Origin: Mimachlamys varia
Lineage: Eukaryota; Mollusca; Bivalvia; Pectinida; Pectinidae
Reading direction: 5' to 3'
Assembly (NCBI GenBank): GCA_947623455.1
Contig: OX392542.1
Span: 8,439,625 to 8,503,624 of the forward strand
DNA length: 64,000 nt
A program made the translations under genes and the position numbers. The notes beneath the pieces are model-generated. The model was not told where the DNA came from. It did no database searches and saw nothing but the letters and a program-made list of their open reading frames with translations. Below, piece after piece: positions 11,932 through 25,900 of this stretch (position 1 is the stretch's first letter; the number at the start of each line of letters is the position of its first letter).

Positions 11932-14900
11932 TACAGGTTAATGGATGTTACTGTCATATACAGAGTAATGAATGCTATTGTTACATAATGAGTAATGAAT
12001 GTATTGTTACATACAGAGTAATGAATGCTATTGTTACATACAGAGTAATGAATGCTATTGTTACATACAGAGTAATGAATGCTATTGTTACATACAGAGT
12101 AATGAATGCTATTGTTACATACAGGGTAATGAATGCTATTGTTACATACATAGTAATGAATGTTATTGCTACATACAGGGTAATGAATGATATTGTTACA
12201 TACAGAGTAATGAATGCCATTGTTACATTCAGAGTAATTAATGCTATTGTTACATACAGAGTAATGAATGCTATTGTTACATTCAGAGTAATGAATGCTA
12301 TTGTTACATACAGAGTAATGAATGCTATTGTTACATACAGAGAAATGAATGCTATTGTTACATACAGAGTAATGAATGCTATTGTTACATACAGAGTAAT
12401 GAATGCTATTGTTACATACAGAGAAATGAATGCTATTGTTACATACAGAGTAATGAATGTTATTGCTACATACAGGGTAATGAATGATATTGTTACATAC
12501 AGAGTAATGAATGCCATTGTTACATTCAGAGTAATTAATGCTATTGTTACATACAGAGTAATGAATGCTATTGTTACATTCAGAGTAATTAATGCTATTG
12601 TTACATACAGAGTAATGAATGCTATTGTTACATACAGAGAAATGAATGCTATTGTTACATACAGAGTAAAGAATGATATTGTTACATACAGAGAAATGAA
12701 TGCTATTTTTACATACAGAGTAATGAATGCTATTGTTACATACAGAGTAATGAATGCTATTGTTACATACAGAGAAATGAATGCTATTGTTACATACAGA
12801 GTAATGAATGTTATTGCTACATACAGGGTAATGAATGCTATTGTTACATACAGAGTAATGAATGCTATTGTTACATACAGGGTAATGAATGCTATTGTTA
12901 CATACAGAGTAATGAATGCTATTGTTACATACAGGGTAATGAATGCTATTGTTACATATAGAGTAATGAATGCTATTGTTACATTCAGAGTAATTAATGC
13001 TATTGTTATGTACAGAGTAATGAATGTTATTGCTACATACAGGGTAATGAATGATATTGTTACATACAGAGTAATGAATGCTATTGTTACATTCAGAGTA
13101 ATTAATGCTATTGTTACATACAGAGTAATGAATGTTATTGCTACATACAGGACAATGAATGCTATTGTTACATACAGAGTAATGAATGCTATTGTTACAT
13201 ACCGAGTAATGAATGATATTGTTACATACCGAGTAATGAATGCTATTGTTACATACAGAGTAATGAATGCTATTGTTACATACAGAGAAATGAATGCTAT
13301 TGTTACATACCGAGTAATGAATGCTATTGTTACATACCGAGTAATGAATGCTATTGTTACATACCGAGTAATGAATGCTATTGTTACATACAGAGTAATG
13401 AATGCTATTGTTACATACAGAGTAATGAATGCTATTGTTACATACAGAGAAATGAATGCTATTGTTACATACAGAGTAATGAATGCTATTGTTACATACA
13501 GAGTAATGAATGCTATTGTTACATACAGAGTAATGAATGCTATTGTTACATACAGAGTAATGAATGCTATTGTTACATACAGAGAAATGAATGCTATTTT
13601 TACATACAGAGTAATGAATGCTATTGTTACATACAGAGTAATGAATGCTATTGTTACATACAGAGTAATGAATGCTATTGTTACATACAGAGTAATGAAT
13701 GCTATTGTTACATACAGGGTAATGAATGCTATTGTTACATATAGAGTAATGAATGCTATTGTTACATACCGAGTAATGAATGCTATTGTTACATACTGAG
13801 TAATGAATGCTATTGTTACATACAGAGTAATGAATGCTATTGTTACATACAGAGTAATGAATGCTATTGTTACATACAGAGTAATGAATGCTATTGTTAC
13901 ATACAGAGTAATGAATGCTATTGTTACATACAGAGAAATGAATGCTATTTTTACATACAGAGTAATGAATGCTATTGTTACATACAGAGTAATGAATGCT
14001 ATTGTTACATACAGAGTAATGAATGCTATTGTTACATACAGAGTAATGAATGCTATTGTTACATACAGGGTAATGAATGCTATTGTTATGTACAGAGTAA
14101 TGAATGTTATTGCTACATACAGGGTAATGAATGCTATTGTTACATACAGAGTAATGAATGCTATTGTTACTTTTAGAGTAATTAATGCTATTGTTACATA
14201 CAGAGTAATGAATGTTATTGCTACATACAGGGTAATGAATGCTATTGTTACATACAGAGTAATGAAGGCTATTGTTACATACAGAGTAATGAATGCTATT
14301 GTTACATACCGAGTAATGAATGCTATTGTTACATACTGAGTAATGAATGCTATTGTTACATACAGAAAAATGAATGCTATTGTTACATACCGAGTAATGA
14401 ATGCTATTGTTACATACAGAGTAATGAATGCTATTGTTACATACAGAGAAATGAATGCTATTGTTACATACAGAGAAATGAATGCTATTGTTACATACAG
14501 AGTAATGAATGCTATTGTTACATACAGAGTAATGAATGCTATTGTTACATACAGAGTAATGAATGCTATTGTTACATACAGAGTAATGAATGCTATTGTT
14601 ACATACAGAGAAATGAATGCTATTTTTACGTACAGAGTAATGAATGCTATTGTTACATACAGAGTAATGAATGCTATTGTTACATACAGAGTAATGAATG
14701 CTATTGTTACATACAGAGTAATGAATGCTATTGTAACATACAGAGTAATGAATGCTATTGTTACATACAGAGTAATGAATGCTATTGTTACATACAGAGA
14801 AATGAATGCTATTTTTACATACAGAGTAATACGAACTACTGTTATATAACGATTAATAGACATTGCCGTTAGATGCAGGCTAAGGATATTCCGCGTTAGA

Positions 14901-15080
14901 TTAATGAATGCTACCGTTAGATACTGGTTAATGAATGCTACTGTAAGATACAGATAAATGAATGCTATTGTAAGAAACAGGTTAATGGATATACTACCGT
15001 TAGATACAGGTTAACGAATGCTACAATTAAATTCAAGTTAATGAAGTATAATGTCAAATACAGGTCAATGAATTCTAAAG
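11932..15080. repeat. 27-bp minisatellite B with a degenerate right edge
   Basis: About 108 very uniform copies of a 27-bp unit (acagagtaatgaatgctatt plus gttacat) to 14848, then about eight diverged copies to 15080. A 960-codon minus-strand frame and a 603-codon plus-strand frame run through it only because the unit has no stop in those frames. The unit matches minisatellite A at about 19 of 27 positions. Confidence 0.96.
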
Positions 15081-15984
15081 CCGTTTTAAAGGTTATAATG
15101 TGTCCTTTAACATATCAAATGGTATGCAACACATTTCTTTTTATACAAACTTAACGTTACAGTTGCATCAATCGAAATGTTTTGTTAGAAACTTTTCCGA
15201 TTATTTTCACTTCGACAATATTGAATTAACTCTCATTTGGAGGACTTATATTAACTGTTAAACAGCTACACCAATATATGATATATTCCCTTTTGTACCT
15301 TTTCAGTTATCTCGGTGAATGTTTTCCCTTTGTCATGTATTGTCATTGTTTTGTCATTATATTTTACCATTTTTTCTAGTGTGACACATTTTCTTTGCTA
15401 AAGCAACCTTCATAAGATGGTCGTCTATTATTCATAACTGAATTAATAAAATTATTAATTTAGAATTTCTTTACCCAAAGGACTATATGTGTTATTGGCC
15501 CTACGCCTTATCTTCTTTTACTTAAACCAATAAAAGTGCAAAATACGAATAAACTATTTTAATAAAATTTTCAATGCTTATTTATGGCAGTCAATAGCAA
15601 CGGGTAATAATAACATAAACAGCTCAGGTTGTAGACACAACATTTGATGATTATTACAACATTCTAAACCTCTATTTTTCTATAAAAGCTATTACATTAA
15701 TCATTATTTACATTAATAACAATTTATTTGTATTTATTGAAAGAAAAAGAAGAAAAACAATATGATTTTGACCAAAGCAACAATAATTTTTGCATAGCAA
15801 CATACGTTCTATAATCTAAATGCAAATCGCTCGAATGATACAATTGTTGAGCCAAACTGCGCTCATACCTGATTTTCATATTGCAAACATAAATGTTTGT
15901 TGTTTTTGAGAAAATCTAAAACATGTACTTCTATTTACAACCCAATTTTATAATCAAAGCAATATAATTTCGATAACATTGACA
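15081..15984. other. No gene seen
   Basis: Very AT-rich unique sequence between arrays; no credible open frame. Confidence 0.5.
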
Positions 15985-18900
15985 CTATGATTGGTGTGTC
16001 AATAGATGGTGAGTATGACTGTGATTGACACTATGACTTGCTGTCAGTAGATCGTGAGTATGACTGTGATTGACACTATGACTGATGTGTCAGTATATCG
16101 TGAGTATGACTGTGATTTACACTATGACTGATGTGTCAGTAGATAGTGAGTATGACTGTGATTTACACTATGACTGGCGTGTCAGTAGATCGTGAGTATG
16201 ACTGTGATTGACACTATGATTGGTGTGTCAATAGATGGTGAGTATGACTGTGATTGACACTATGACTGGCGTGTCAGTAGATGGTGAGTATGACTGTGAT
16301 TGACACTTTGGCTGGTGTGTCAGTACATCGTGAGTATGACTGTGAATGATACTATGACTGGTGTGTCAGTAGATCGTGAGTATGACTGTGATTTACACTA
16401 TGACTGGCGTGTCAGTAGATGGTGAGTATGACTGTGATTGACACTATGACTGATGTGTCAGTAGATCGTGAGTATGACTGTGATTTACACTATGACTGGC
16501 GTGTCAGTAGATAGTGAGTATGACTGCGATTGACACTATGATTGGTGTGTCAATAGATGGTGAGTATGACTGTGATTGACACTATGACTTGCTGTCAGTA
16601 GATCGTGAGTATGACTGTGATTTACACTATGACTGGCGTGTCAGTAGATAGTGAGTATGACTGCGATTGACACTATGACTGGTGTGTCAGTATATCATGA
16701 GTATGAATGTGATTGACACTAAGACTTTTGTGTCAGTAGATCGTGAGTATGACTGTGTTTGACGCTATGACTGGTATGTCCGTAGATCGTGAGTATGACT
16801 GATTGACACTTTGGCTGGTGTGTCAGTAGATAGTGAGTATGACTGTGATTGACACTATGACTGGTGTGTCAGTAGATCATGAGTATGACTGTGATTGACA
16901 CTATGACTGGTATGTCCGTAGATCGTGAGTATGACTGATTGACACTTTGGATTGTGTGTCAGTAGATAGTGAGTATGACTGTGATTGACACTATGACTGG
17001 TGTGTCAGTAGATAGTGAGTATGACTGTGATTGACACTATGACTGGTGTGTCAGTAGATCGTGAGTATGACTGTGATTGACACTATGACTGGTGTGTCAG
17101 TAGATCGTGAGTGTGACTGTGATTGACACAATGACTGGTGTGTCAGTAGATAGTGAGTATGACTGTAATTGACACTATGGCTGGTGTGTCAGTACATCGT
17201 GAGTATGACTGTGATTGACACTATGACTGGTGTGTCAGTATATCGTGAGTATGACTGTGATTTACACTATGACTGATGTGTCAGTAGATAGTGAGTATGA
17301 CTGTGATTTACACTATGACTGGCGTGTCAGTAGATCGTGAGTATGACTGTGATTGACACTATGATTGGTGTGTCAATAGATGGTGAGTATGACTGTGATT
17401 GACACTATGACTGGCGTGTCAGTAGATGGTGAGTATGACTGTGATTGACACTTTGGCTGGTGTGTCAGTACATCGTGAGTATGACTGTGAATGATACTAT
17501 GACTGGTGTGTCAGTAGATCGTGAGTATGACTGTGATTTACACTATGACTGGCGTGTCAGTAGATGGTGAGTATGACTGTGATTGACACTATGACTGATG
17601 TGTCAGTAGATCGTGAGTATGACTGTGATTTACACTATGACTGGCGTGTCAGTAGATAGTGAGTATGACTGCGATTGACACTATGATTGGTGTGTCAATA
17701 GATGGTGAGTATGACTGTGATTGACACTATGACTTGCTGTCAGTAGATCGTGAGTATGACTGTGATTTACACTATGACTGGCGTGTCAGTAGATAGTGAG
17801 TATGACTGCGATTGACACTATGACTGGTGTGTCAGTATATCATGAGTATGAATGTGATTGACACTAAGACTTTTGTGTCAGTAGATCGTGAGTATGACTG
17901 TGTTTGACGCTATGACTGGTATGTCCGTAGATCGTGAGTATGACTGATTGACACTTTGGCTGGTGTGTCAGTAGATAGTGAGTATGACTGTGATTGACAC
18001 TATGACTGGTGTGTCAGTAGATCATGAGTATGACTGTGATTGACACTATGACTGGTATGTCCGTAGATCGTGAGTATGACTGATTGACACTTTGGATTGT
18101 GTGTCAGTAGATAGTGAGTATGACTGTGATTGACACTATGACTGGTGTGTCAGTAGATAGTGAGTATGACTGTGATTGACACTATGACTGGTGTGTCAGT
18201 AGATCGTGAGTATGACTGTGATTGACACTATGACTGGTGTGTCAGTAGATCGTGAGTGTGACTGTGATTGACACAATGACTGGTGTGTCAGTAGATAGTG
18301 AGTATGACTGTAATTGACACTATGGCTGGTGTGTCAGTACATCGTGAGTATGACTGTGATTGACACTATGACTGGTGTGTCAGTAGATGGTGAGTATGAC
18401 TGTGATTGACACTATGACTGGTGTGTCAGTAGATCGTGAGTATGACAGTGATTAACACTATGACTGGTGTGTCAGTAGATCGTGAGTATGACTGTGATTG
18501 ACACTTTGGCTGGTGTGTCTGTATATCGTGAGTTTGACTGTGATTGACACTATGACTGGTGTGTCAGTAGATCGTGAGTATGACTGTGATTGACACTATG
18601 ACTGGTTTGTCAGTAGATCGTGAGTATGACTGTGATTGACACTTTGGCTGGTGTGTCAGTAGATCGTGAGTATGACTGTGATTGACACTATGACTGGTGT
18701 GTCAGTAGATCGTGAGTTTGACTGTGATTGACACTATGACTGTTGTGTCAGTAGATCGTGAGTATGACTGTGATTGACACTATGACTGGTGTGTCCGTTG
18801 ACTTAGAGTATGACAGTGATTGACACTATATTGGTGTGTCAATAAATTATGAGTATGACTGTGATTGACACTTTAACTGGTGTGTCTGTATATCGTGAGT

Positions 18901-19490
18901 ATGACTGTGATTGACACTATGACTGGTGTGTCAGTAGATAGTGAGTATGACTGTGATTGACACTATGGCTGGTGTGTCAGTAGATCGTGAGTATGACTGT
19001 GATTGACACTATAACTGGTGTGTCAGAAGATCGTGAGTATGACTGTGATTGACACTATGACTGGTGTGTCAGTAGATCGTGAGTATGACCTTGATTGACA
19101 CTATGGCTGGTTTGTCAGTAGATCGTGAGTATGACTGTGATTGACAATATGACTGGTGTGGCAGTATATCGTGAGTATGACTGTGATTGACACTATGACT
19201 GGTGTGTCAGTACATCGTGAGTATAACTGTGATTGACACTATAAGTCGTTCGTTAGTTGCACTTGAGTATGACTGTGATTGACGCTAAGTTGGTATTAAG
19301 TATGACTGTGGTCGACGCAAAGTTGATATTAAGTATGACTGTAGTCGACGCTATGAGTGGTTTGTAGTAGCTCATGAGTATGGCTACAGGTCACGCCCCC
19401 GACAAGTATATCGAGATTACATAGGTTTAAGTGTAATTTGTCCTGTTACGTCGGTACAGGTAGATCGTGAGTATCGCTGTAGTTGACACG
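15985..19490. repeat. 46-bp minisatellite with a higher-order duplication
   Basis: About 75 copies of a 46-bp unit containing gtgattgacactatgactgg and tcagtagatcgtgagtatga. Copies after 19240 are degenerate. Bases 16091-17235 and 17236-18380 are a near-identical tandem duplication of 1,145 bp (about 25 units), marked by shared variants such as the shortened gagtatgactgattgac units. The array ends about 260 bp before the TATA box at 19750. Confidence 0.96.
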
Positions 19491-19749
19491 TCCTCTCGTT
19501 CTGTCCCACCTCTCCGTTATTATCACCATACACGTCTCTCATAGCTCTGCGCAAAGTGCGGACCTTAGCCCTGATATAACTATATATCTTTCATAAACCA
19601 TCGGTGCTTATTAATTGACAGAGAGAAATTGCATGTACGTTTTAACAAAGCGATGTGGGACTATTAATTACATGTGAGATTGTGTTAATGACTAGTAATT
19701 CAGTGACGATTGGCCAGAACTACGTAGGCTCGGCACCAATTAGAAGCTG

Positions 19750-19756
19750 TATATAA
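19750..19756 (+). promoter_or_regulatory. TATA box of the neuropeptide gene
   Basis: TATATAA lies 79 bp before the start codon. Transcription would begin near 19780, giving a 5' leader of about 50 bases with no upstream ATG. It is the only good TATA match in this otherwise unique 260-bp stretch between the 46-bp array and the gene. Confidence 0.6.
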
Positions 19757-19834
19757 CGGTAGAGAAGACACACCAGCCCCGAACTGCCCAAGGATCTCTG
19801 TAGGAGGAACATCTACCGACAGACTCAGGAAACC

Positions 19835-19969
19835 ATGATGGGGGCTATCTTGAACACGATTTTTGCCATTTTCATTTCACTAACTTTGATAGGAGAGAAG
19901 CTGTCCTGTGCTGCACCTATGTCTCAATACATCCCAGAGTCATCTGACATCACAGATCCCGAAATGCAG
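19835..19969 (+). CDS. Exon 1 of the neuropeptide precursor (signal peptide and acidic spacer)
   Basis: This exon encodes residues 1-45. Two adjacent ATGs open it (19835 and 19838); the first is chosen because it follows the purine-containing context gaaaccATG. Residues 5-20 are strongly hydrophobic and SCAAP supplies a plausible signal peptidase site. The exon ends in phase 0 at cag|gtaaga, a strong donor at 19970. Reading past the donor gives 40 more codons of low-complexity hydrophobic sequence, which supports splicing here. Confidence 0.85.
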
Positions 19970-22900
19970 GTAAGAATCAATTTATTTTCACTTTTTATAC
20001 CATTTCTTATTCTAAATAATCTTAAATCTTTGATACAATATTTTCAAAATGATTGCAATGTAAAAGATGCTTACATGTATGTCACTGTATTTTAAGGCTG
20101 GGTGAATTTCATAATAGAAATTCCAATACGTATCATTTAGCAAAGTGTTTTCCACTCTCTCTTTTATTTTTGTTTTACTTTTAAATCAATTCAGTTTCTT
20201 ATGCATTGCACATACATCGTATTCATGAATCATTTATTATTCTTAATTACCAAAAAAAAAAAAAATAGTTACAGAACATTAATATGTTGTTTCTGTGCTT
20301 TTCGTACGCTGAATCTTAAATCCACTAGTTCAATGACTCTTTATGGATGTTTATATATATAAATTCGTCATCTCATTTTGATTGGGAATTGACGGCTGAC
20401 GACTCTCTTGGTGTCTCATCATTTAACATAATCACTTAAAAATTAACTTATGTAGAATGATGTGTCTTAAGAAACGAAATAGTTATTCAAACGCGATTTC
20501 ACAGTGATGTGCATGCTTACTGTGATTTTACTCAGGTGTTTATAAGACTTAATTGTACAGAGATGACAATAGAACAGAAGTGCGATATCAACAGAAGCTA
20601 TATCTTTAATATTTAACAGCCGCACTATAGACTGAGGGCGTTTGTATGAGACATTTGTAAGAGTACGTGGTTGTCCATTACGTTGACTATAATGTTAAAC
20701 AAAAAATACACTTTACGAAGCAACGATTCTCTTGGTGCGTATAAGTCAGCCATTTTAAAAGAGCAAAGCCAATATATTGGAAATAATAAAAACGTGGCGA
20801 TGGTTTAACAGTCGTGTTGGATGTTAGGGCCGCTAATGTGACAAAAATGTTCCCGTCCGGAATTCCGCGTGACGACGTTAGTTAGGAGGTCGGGGGTGTT
20901 AGGCTTGAGGTAGTAGATCTACACAACGAAACTATGGACAGGGAATATAAACATATTTAAAAGCTGCAATCAAACTTCATTTTCTTCCCTTAAGTCTAAT
21001 TTGTATGTATTGTTTTATATTTTGATTCGAGGTAAAACCCAGAGGGGTTTTCTGCTATGGCAATTGTTATAAAGAAGTAAATGTTTAAATCTGACAAAAT
21101 CTCGCGCGTTAAAATCCGGGCAAACATAAGGCTAATAACTCGTTTCATAATTGTTTTTTAAATAAATAGATGTTATATATGTATGCATTCTTTTTTTTAT
21201 CTGAAAAAAGTAAACTAACGTTGGTTAATGGTTTGATGATAAGAATTAAATTGTAATGAGAAATGATAGCTACCCAACTTACACGTACTTTATTAAAAGA
21301 ATATTTGTAAAATAAAGTGATGGCTAGTGTGCGATTCGGGTACATTTTAGTTATTACGCTTTTTATTAATTGAAGACAATGCTCTATTTATGCATACACC
21401 TTCCTTATTTAAAGAACTCATAAACTTCTTTTTCTTTAATTCAGGAAATATATCAATACAAACAAATGATAAAATAAAATTGAAGAGAAAAAAATCACTT
21501 TTAGAAAAAATTTAAATCAAAAGGTCATTCAATAACAGGCTGTTTTTCTGTTTGAACGTTAAAACGTAGATAAATATAAGTATGGCGCTTGAAACCGTTG
21601 TTATGATAAACATAGACCATGTCCTGTTTCATTTTTTGTTTTCAGGAAGTCACATTATCAACAATTATCCTATGGTCATAGAAAAATAAATAATTTCGCA
21701 TTAATTGATGAGAATTAAGCATTGCAACACTTGCAAATGTCTGTTATTAGGAAACGTTTATCGATGGTTATATGACAGGTGGTTAAAGTCCACACCAAAC
21801 CAAAAATTATCACCTTTTCTCATACACCCGGAGGTAGACATCTGGGGCAAGTAAGGGGAGGTAACTCCGTTACTGACGCTTCGATGGAATACACAATATC
21901 AAGGAGAGGGATACGTATTAATTCGTTCTCTTCAAATGTCATCCATGTTTGTAAATGAGATTCAACATGATCATTAAATATGTAGTGATGACCTTTTCAA
22001 TATTTGTATTGACTATTGGATACTCATTGGGCGATAGTTCTAGGATCGTCGACTATGAGAAATATTTGACATCAGAACGAAACAGGCGTTCATGAAATTT
22101 ATTTTGGTGGGTTGTATGTGAAGTACAACAACGTAAACAAAATATCTTCTTCTTCCTTTTTAAACAGTATCGCTTTCTATTTATCTACTGATAGGGACGT
22201 ACACTTTGTTTTGTCTGCTATAGAAGTCTCGGTTTTACTTGTTTAGACTCAGGCGCATGTCATATTTTCAATCAATATTTCTTTGAGACTCAGCTGTATA
22301 AAACGTCTAGATATTACTTATTTTAGACTCAGTGTTATATTATATACAGGTATAGTTACAACGTGTTTAAATAGTATAATTTACTTTAGTCTCAAGTCAA
22401 TGTTACAGCTAGTTATCATCTGCCTTACACATAGATGTATATTACATCTCGTCATTCCTTTCTTAGACCCAGATGTATATTACATGTCTTCAATATTTTC
22501 TTTGACTCAGATGTATATTACATCTTATCACTAGCTTCTTATACTAAGATGTATGTTACATCTTGTCTTTACTTTCTTCGACTCAGATATATATTACATA
22601 TTGGCATTCATTTCCTAGGCTCAATAGATTTAATCTCGTAATTCCTTTTTAGACTCAGATTTATATTACATTTCGTCATTACTTAATTTAACTCAGATTT
22701 ATATTTCATCTCGTAATTCCTTTCTAAACCTAGATGTATATTACATCTCGTAACTCCTTTCTTAGACTCAGATTTATATTACATCTCGTCAATCTTTTCT
22801 TAGACTCAGATGTATATCATATTACATGTACATTTCGTTATTATTATTGTAGATTCAGTGGTACTCTACATCTAGTTACATAGTAGTTCTTAGTACTTTT

Positions 22901-25900
22901 AGACTTTGACATATCTTAAAGCACTGCTTGTCTTATGTTACCTTTGTAAGGCGTATAATGTAGCAAGGTCCATATGAGGTCCATATATTGTTTCATAGAC
23001 CTGAGAAATATACACAGAGGTTGGAGTATTAACCTAGACAAAAGTCATTTATTCAAATATTACAAATCAACAAGTTTTAACTGTAAATATAAATAAATCT
23101 GTTCAGTAAATATATAACTAGTGTCTAAATGGAGTAATGGGATATTAGGGTCTATATATAGAGCATGAGGTATCATATGCAAAACCAGTATTACAAAATG
23201 TAGGCATCACCGTAGTCCCCCCACCCTCCAGAAAAAAACCCAACAAATAAAAAAAAAAACAAGAAAAAAAACAACTAAAAGCAAAAAAAAAAAAAACCGA
23301 AAAAACCCTTTTAAAACCTTTTCTATTCTACTTTTCAATATTCCAAAAGAAAAGTTAGACCGTAAGATATTAAATATATCCGTGGTTTATTAATGAGTAT
23401 ATACATGAAATAAACAGAATAATTCGTTGTCTCCATGCCATACATCTCATAATAACCCTCGAGTAATCTGGGCTGATATCAGCCTATAGCCACGACTGCT
23501 AATGAGTCTCGGTTTGTTACGAGGTGTGTTATTTGGAAGAGACATGTTTAATTCATAAATACATTGTTTATCGATCTATTTTTTTCCTGTTTATGAACAT
23601 GTTTACATAACGAAGCTTGCTTTTACTTTTCTATGAACAACATTGAGTATGAGATATCCAATTATCACTACCCAGTATAGCTACTTTTGTTTGTAGGACG
23701 TGCATTAAATGTATTTCAGGCATTATTTGAACGTCTTCGGATGCCCCCTACAATAATTAGGTCACTCGATAGGCCGGCTGAACACGACAGATCAATTAAA
23801 ATGTCACCTGATTTGCCGGGCATATTTGTAGGAGAACAGTTACATTTTCCTGATTATCTCCCGGAGAGAAACTGCCTTTACCCCACCCAGGGGAGTCATC
23901 ATCAATACTGAAATTGATCTTGGCATCAATGTAAAGTAGATTAATTGCATCAATATTAAATTACTGTTTAATTATTTGATGTGAATATTAACAATATCAA
24001 AATAAGCCAGCAGCTATATGACGCCAGATTCTTTATTCTACGAACGGTTCCTTGATTTTGCGCTTCACTTGTCAAAGGTGATGCAGTATACACAATGTTC
24101 TATTTTAATGAAATGAAACACCAATTGAAATATAATGTCGTTCGAACTGCCTCAGATCCATGTACCGGTAGAGCCATATGCTGCAGGTAGTATTTGATGT
24201 CATATAACAATGATTATTATATCTGATATTTAAAGTTAATTCTAACATACATGTAACAATTGATTGAACGGTATAATTCATCCTTTTTTTATGAATAAAA
24301 ACGGCAATAAAGGCAACAATATGATCGGTTCAACAAGAACGGAAACCATTTCATGGCATGAAGGAAGGTGAAACTGTACTAAGACATTTGCAGTGTCGTA
24401 CGTATGCACTGCTTATTGACAGAATGATTCAATCACGTGAACTGAGACATTTAGACTAATGTGATGAAGCGGACCGGGGTATCAGAGGGGGCTGTTGAAG
24501 TGTCGGCAAATTCCTGGGGGACTACGTTTACATTTCTACAAGAATAGCCTGTGACCACTAGTCTGTAATCTGATAGAGAGAAGCAACAGCTTAAGAGTGA
24601 CATATATTAAACACTTGTACAGAAAACTGTTACACAGAAGGAACGTTCCACCTTAGTCTACACAGTAAGTCGTAATACAGAGTGACGTACACTACCTAGG
24701 TCTACACAGTAAGTCGTAATACAGAGTGACGTACACTACCTAGGTCAACATAGTAAGTCGTAATACAGAGTGACGTACACTACCTGGGTCTACACAGTAA
24801 GTCGTAATACAGAGTGACGTACACTATCTAGGTCTACACAGTAAGTCGTAATACAGAGTGACGTACACTATCTAGGTCTACACAGTAAGTCGTAATACAG
24901 AGTGACGTACACTACCTAGGTCAACATAGTAAGTCGTAATACAGGGTGACGTACACTACCCAGGTCTACACAGTAAGTCGTAATACAGGGTGACGTACAC
25001 TACCTAGGTCTACACAGTAAGTCGTAATACAGAGTGACGTACACTATCTAGGTCTACACAGTAAGTCGTAATACAGAGTGACGTACACTACCTAGGTCTA
25101 CACAGTAAGTCGTAATACAGAGTGACGTACACTACCTAGGTCTACACAGTAAGTCGTAATACAGGGTGACGTACACTACCTAGGTCTACACAGTAAGTCG
25201 TAATACAGGGTGACGTACATTACCTAGGTCTACACAGTAAGTCGTAATACAGAGTGACGTACACTACCTAGGTCTACACAGTAAGTCGTAATACAGAGTG
25301 ACGTACACTACCTTGATCTACACAATAAGTCGTAATACAGAGTGACGTACACTACCTTGATCTACACAGTAAGTCGTTATACAGAGTGACGTACACTACC
25401 TTGATCTACACAGTAAGTCGTTATACAGAGTGACGTACACTATCTGGGTCTACACAGTAAGTCGTAATACAGAGTGACGTACACTACCTAGGTCTACACA
25501 GTAAGTCGTTATACAGAGTAACGTACACTACCTGGGTCTACACAGTAAGTCGTAATACAGAGTGACGTACACTACCTTGGTCTACACAGTAAGTCGTAAT
25601 ACAGAGTGACGTACACTACCTAGGTCTACACAGTAAGTCGTAATACAGAGTGACGTACACTACCTAGGTCTACACAGTAAGTCGTAATACAGAGTGACGT
25701 ACACTACCTAGGTCTACACAGTAAGTCGTAATACAGAGTGACGTACACTACCTAGGTCTACACAGTAAGTCGTAATACAGAGTGACGTACACTACCTGGG
25801 TCTACACAGTACGTCGTAATACAGAGTGACGTACACTACCTAGGTCTACACAGTAAGTCGTAATACAGAGTGACGTACACTACCTGGGTCTACACAGTAC

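Noticed and set aside
11988..14849. Plus-strand frames of 603, 178 and 168 codons
   Set aside because: Same cause in the second 27-bp array; the breaks between them are single unit variants (tactgag).
23687..23911. 74-codon open frame after an acceptor-like ttttgtttgtag
   Set aside because: The acceptor phase cannot follow neuropeptide exon 1, the frame lacks an ATG, and no family is recognised.
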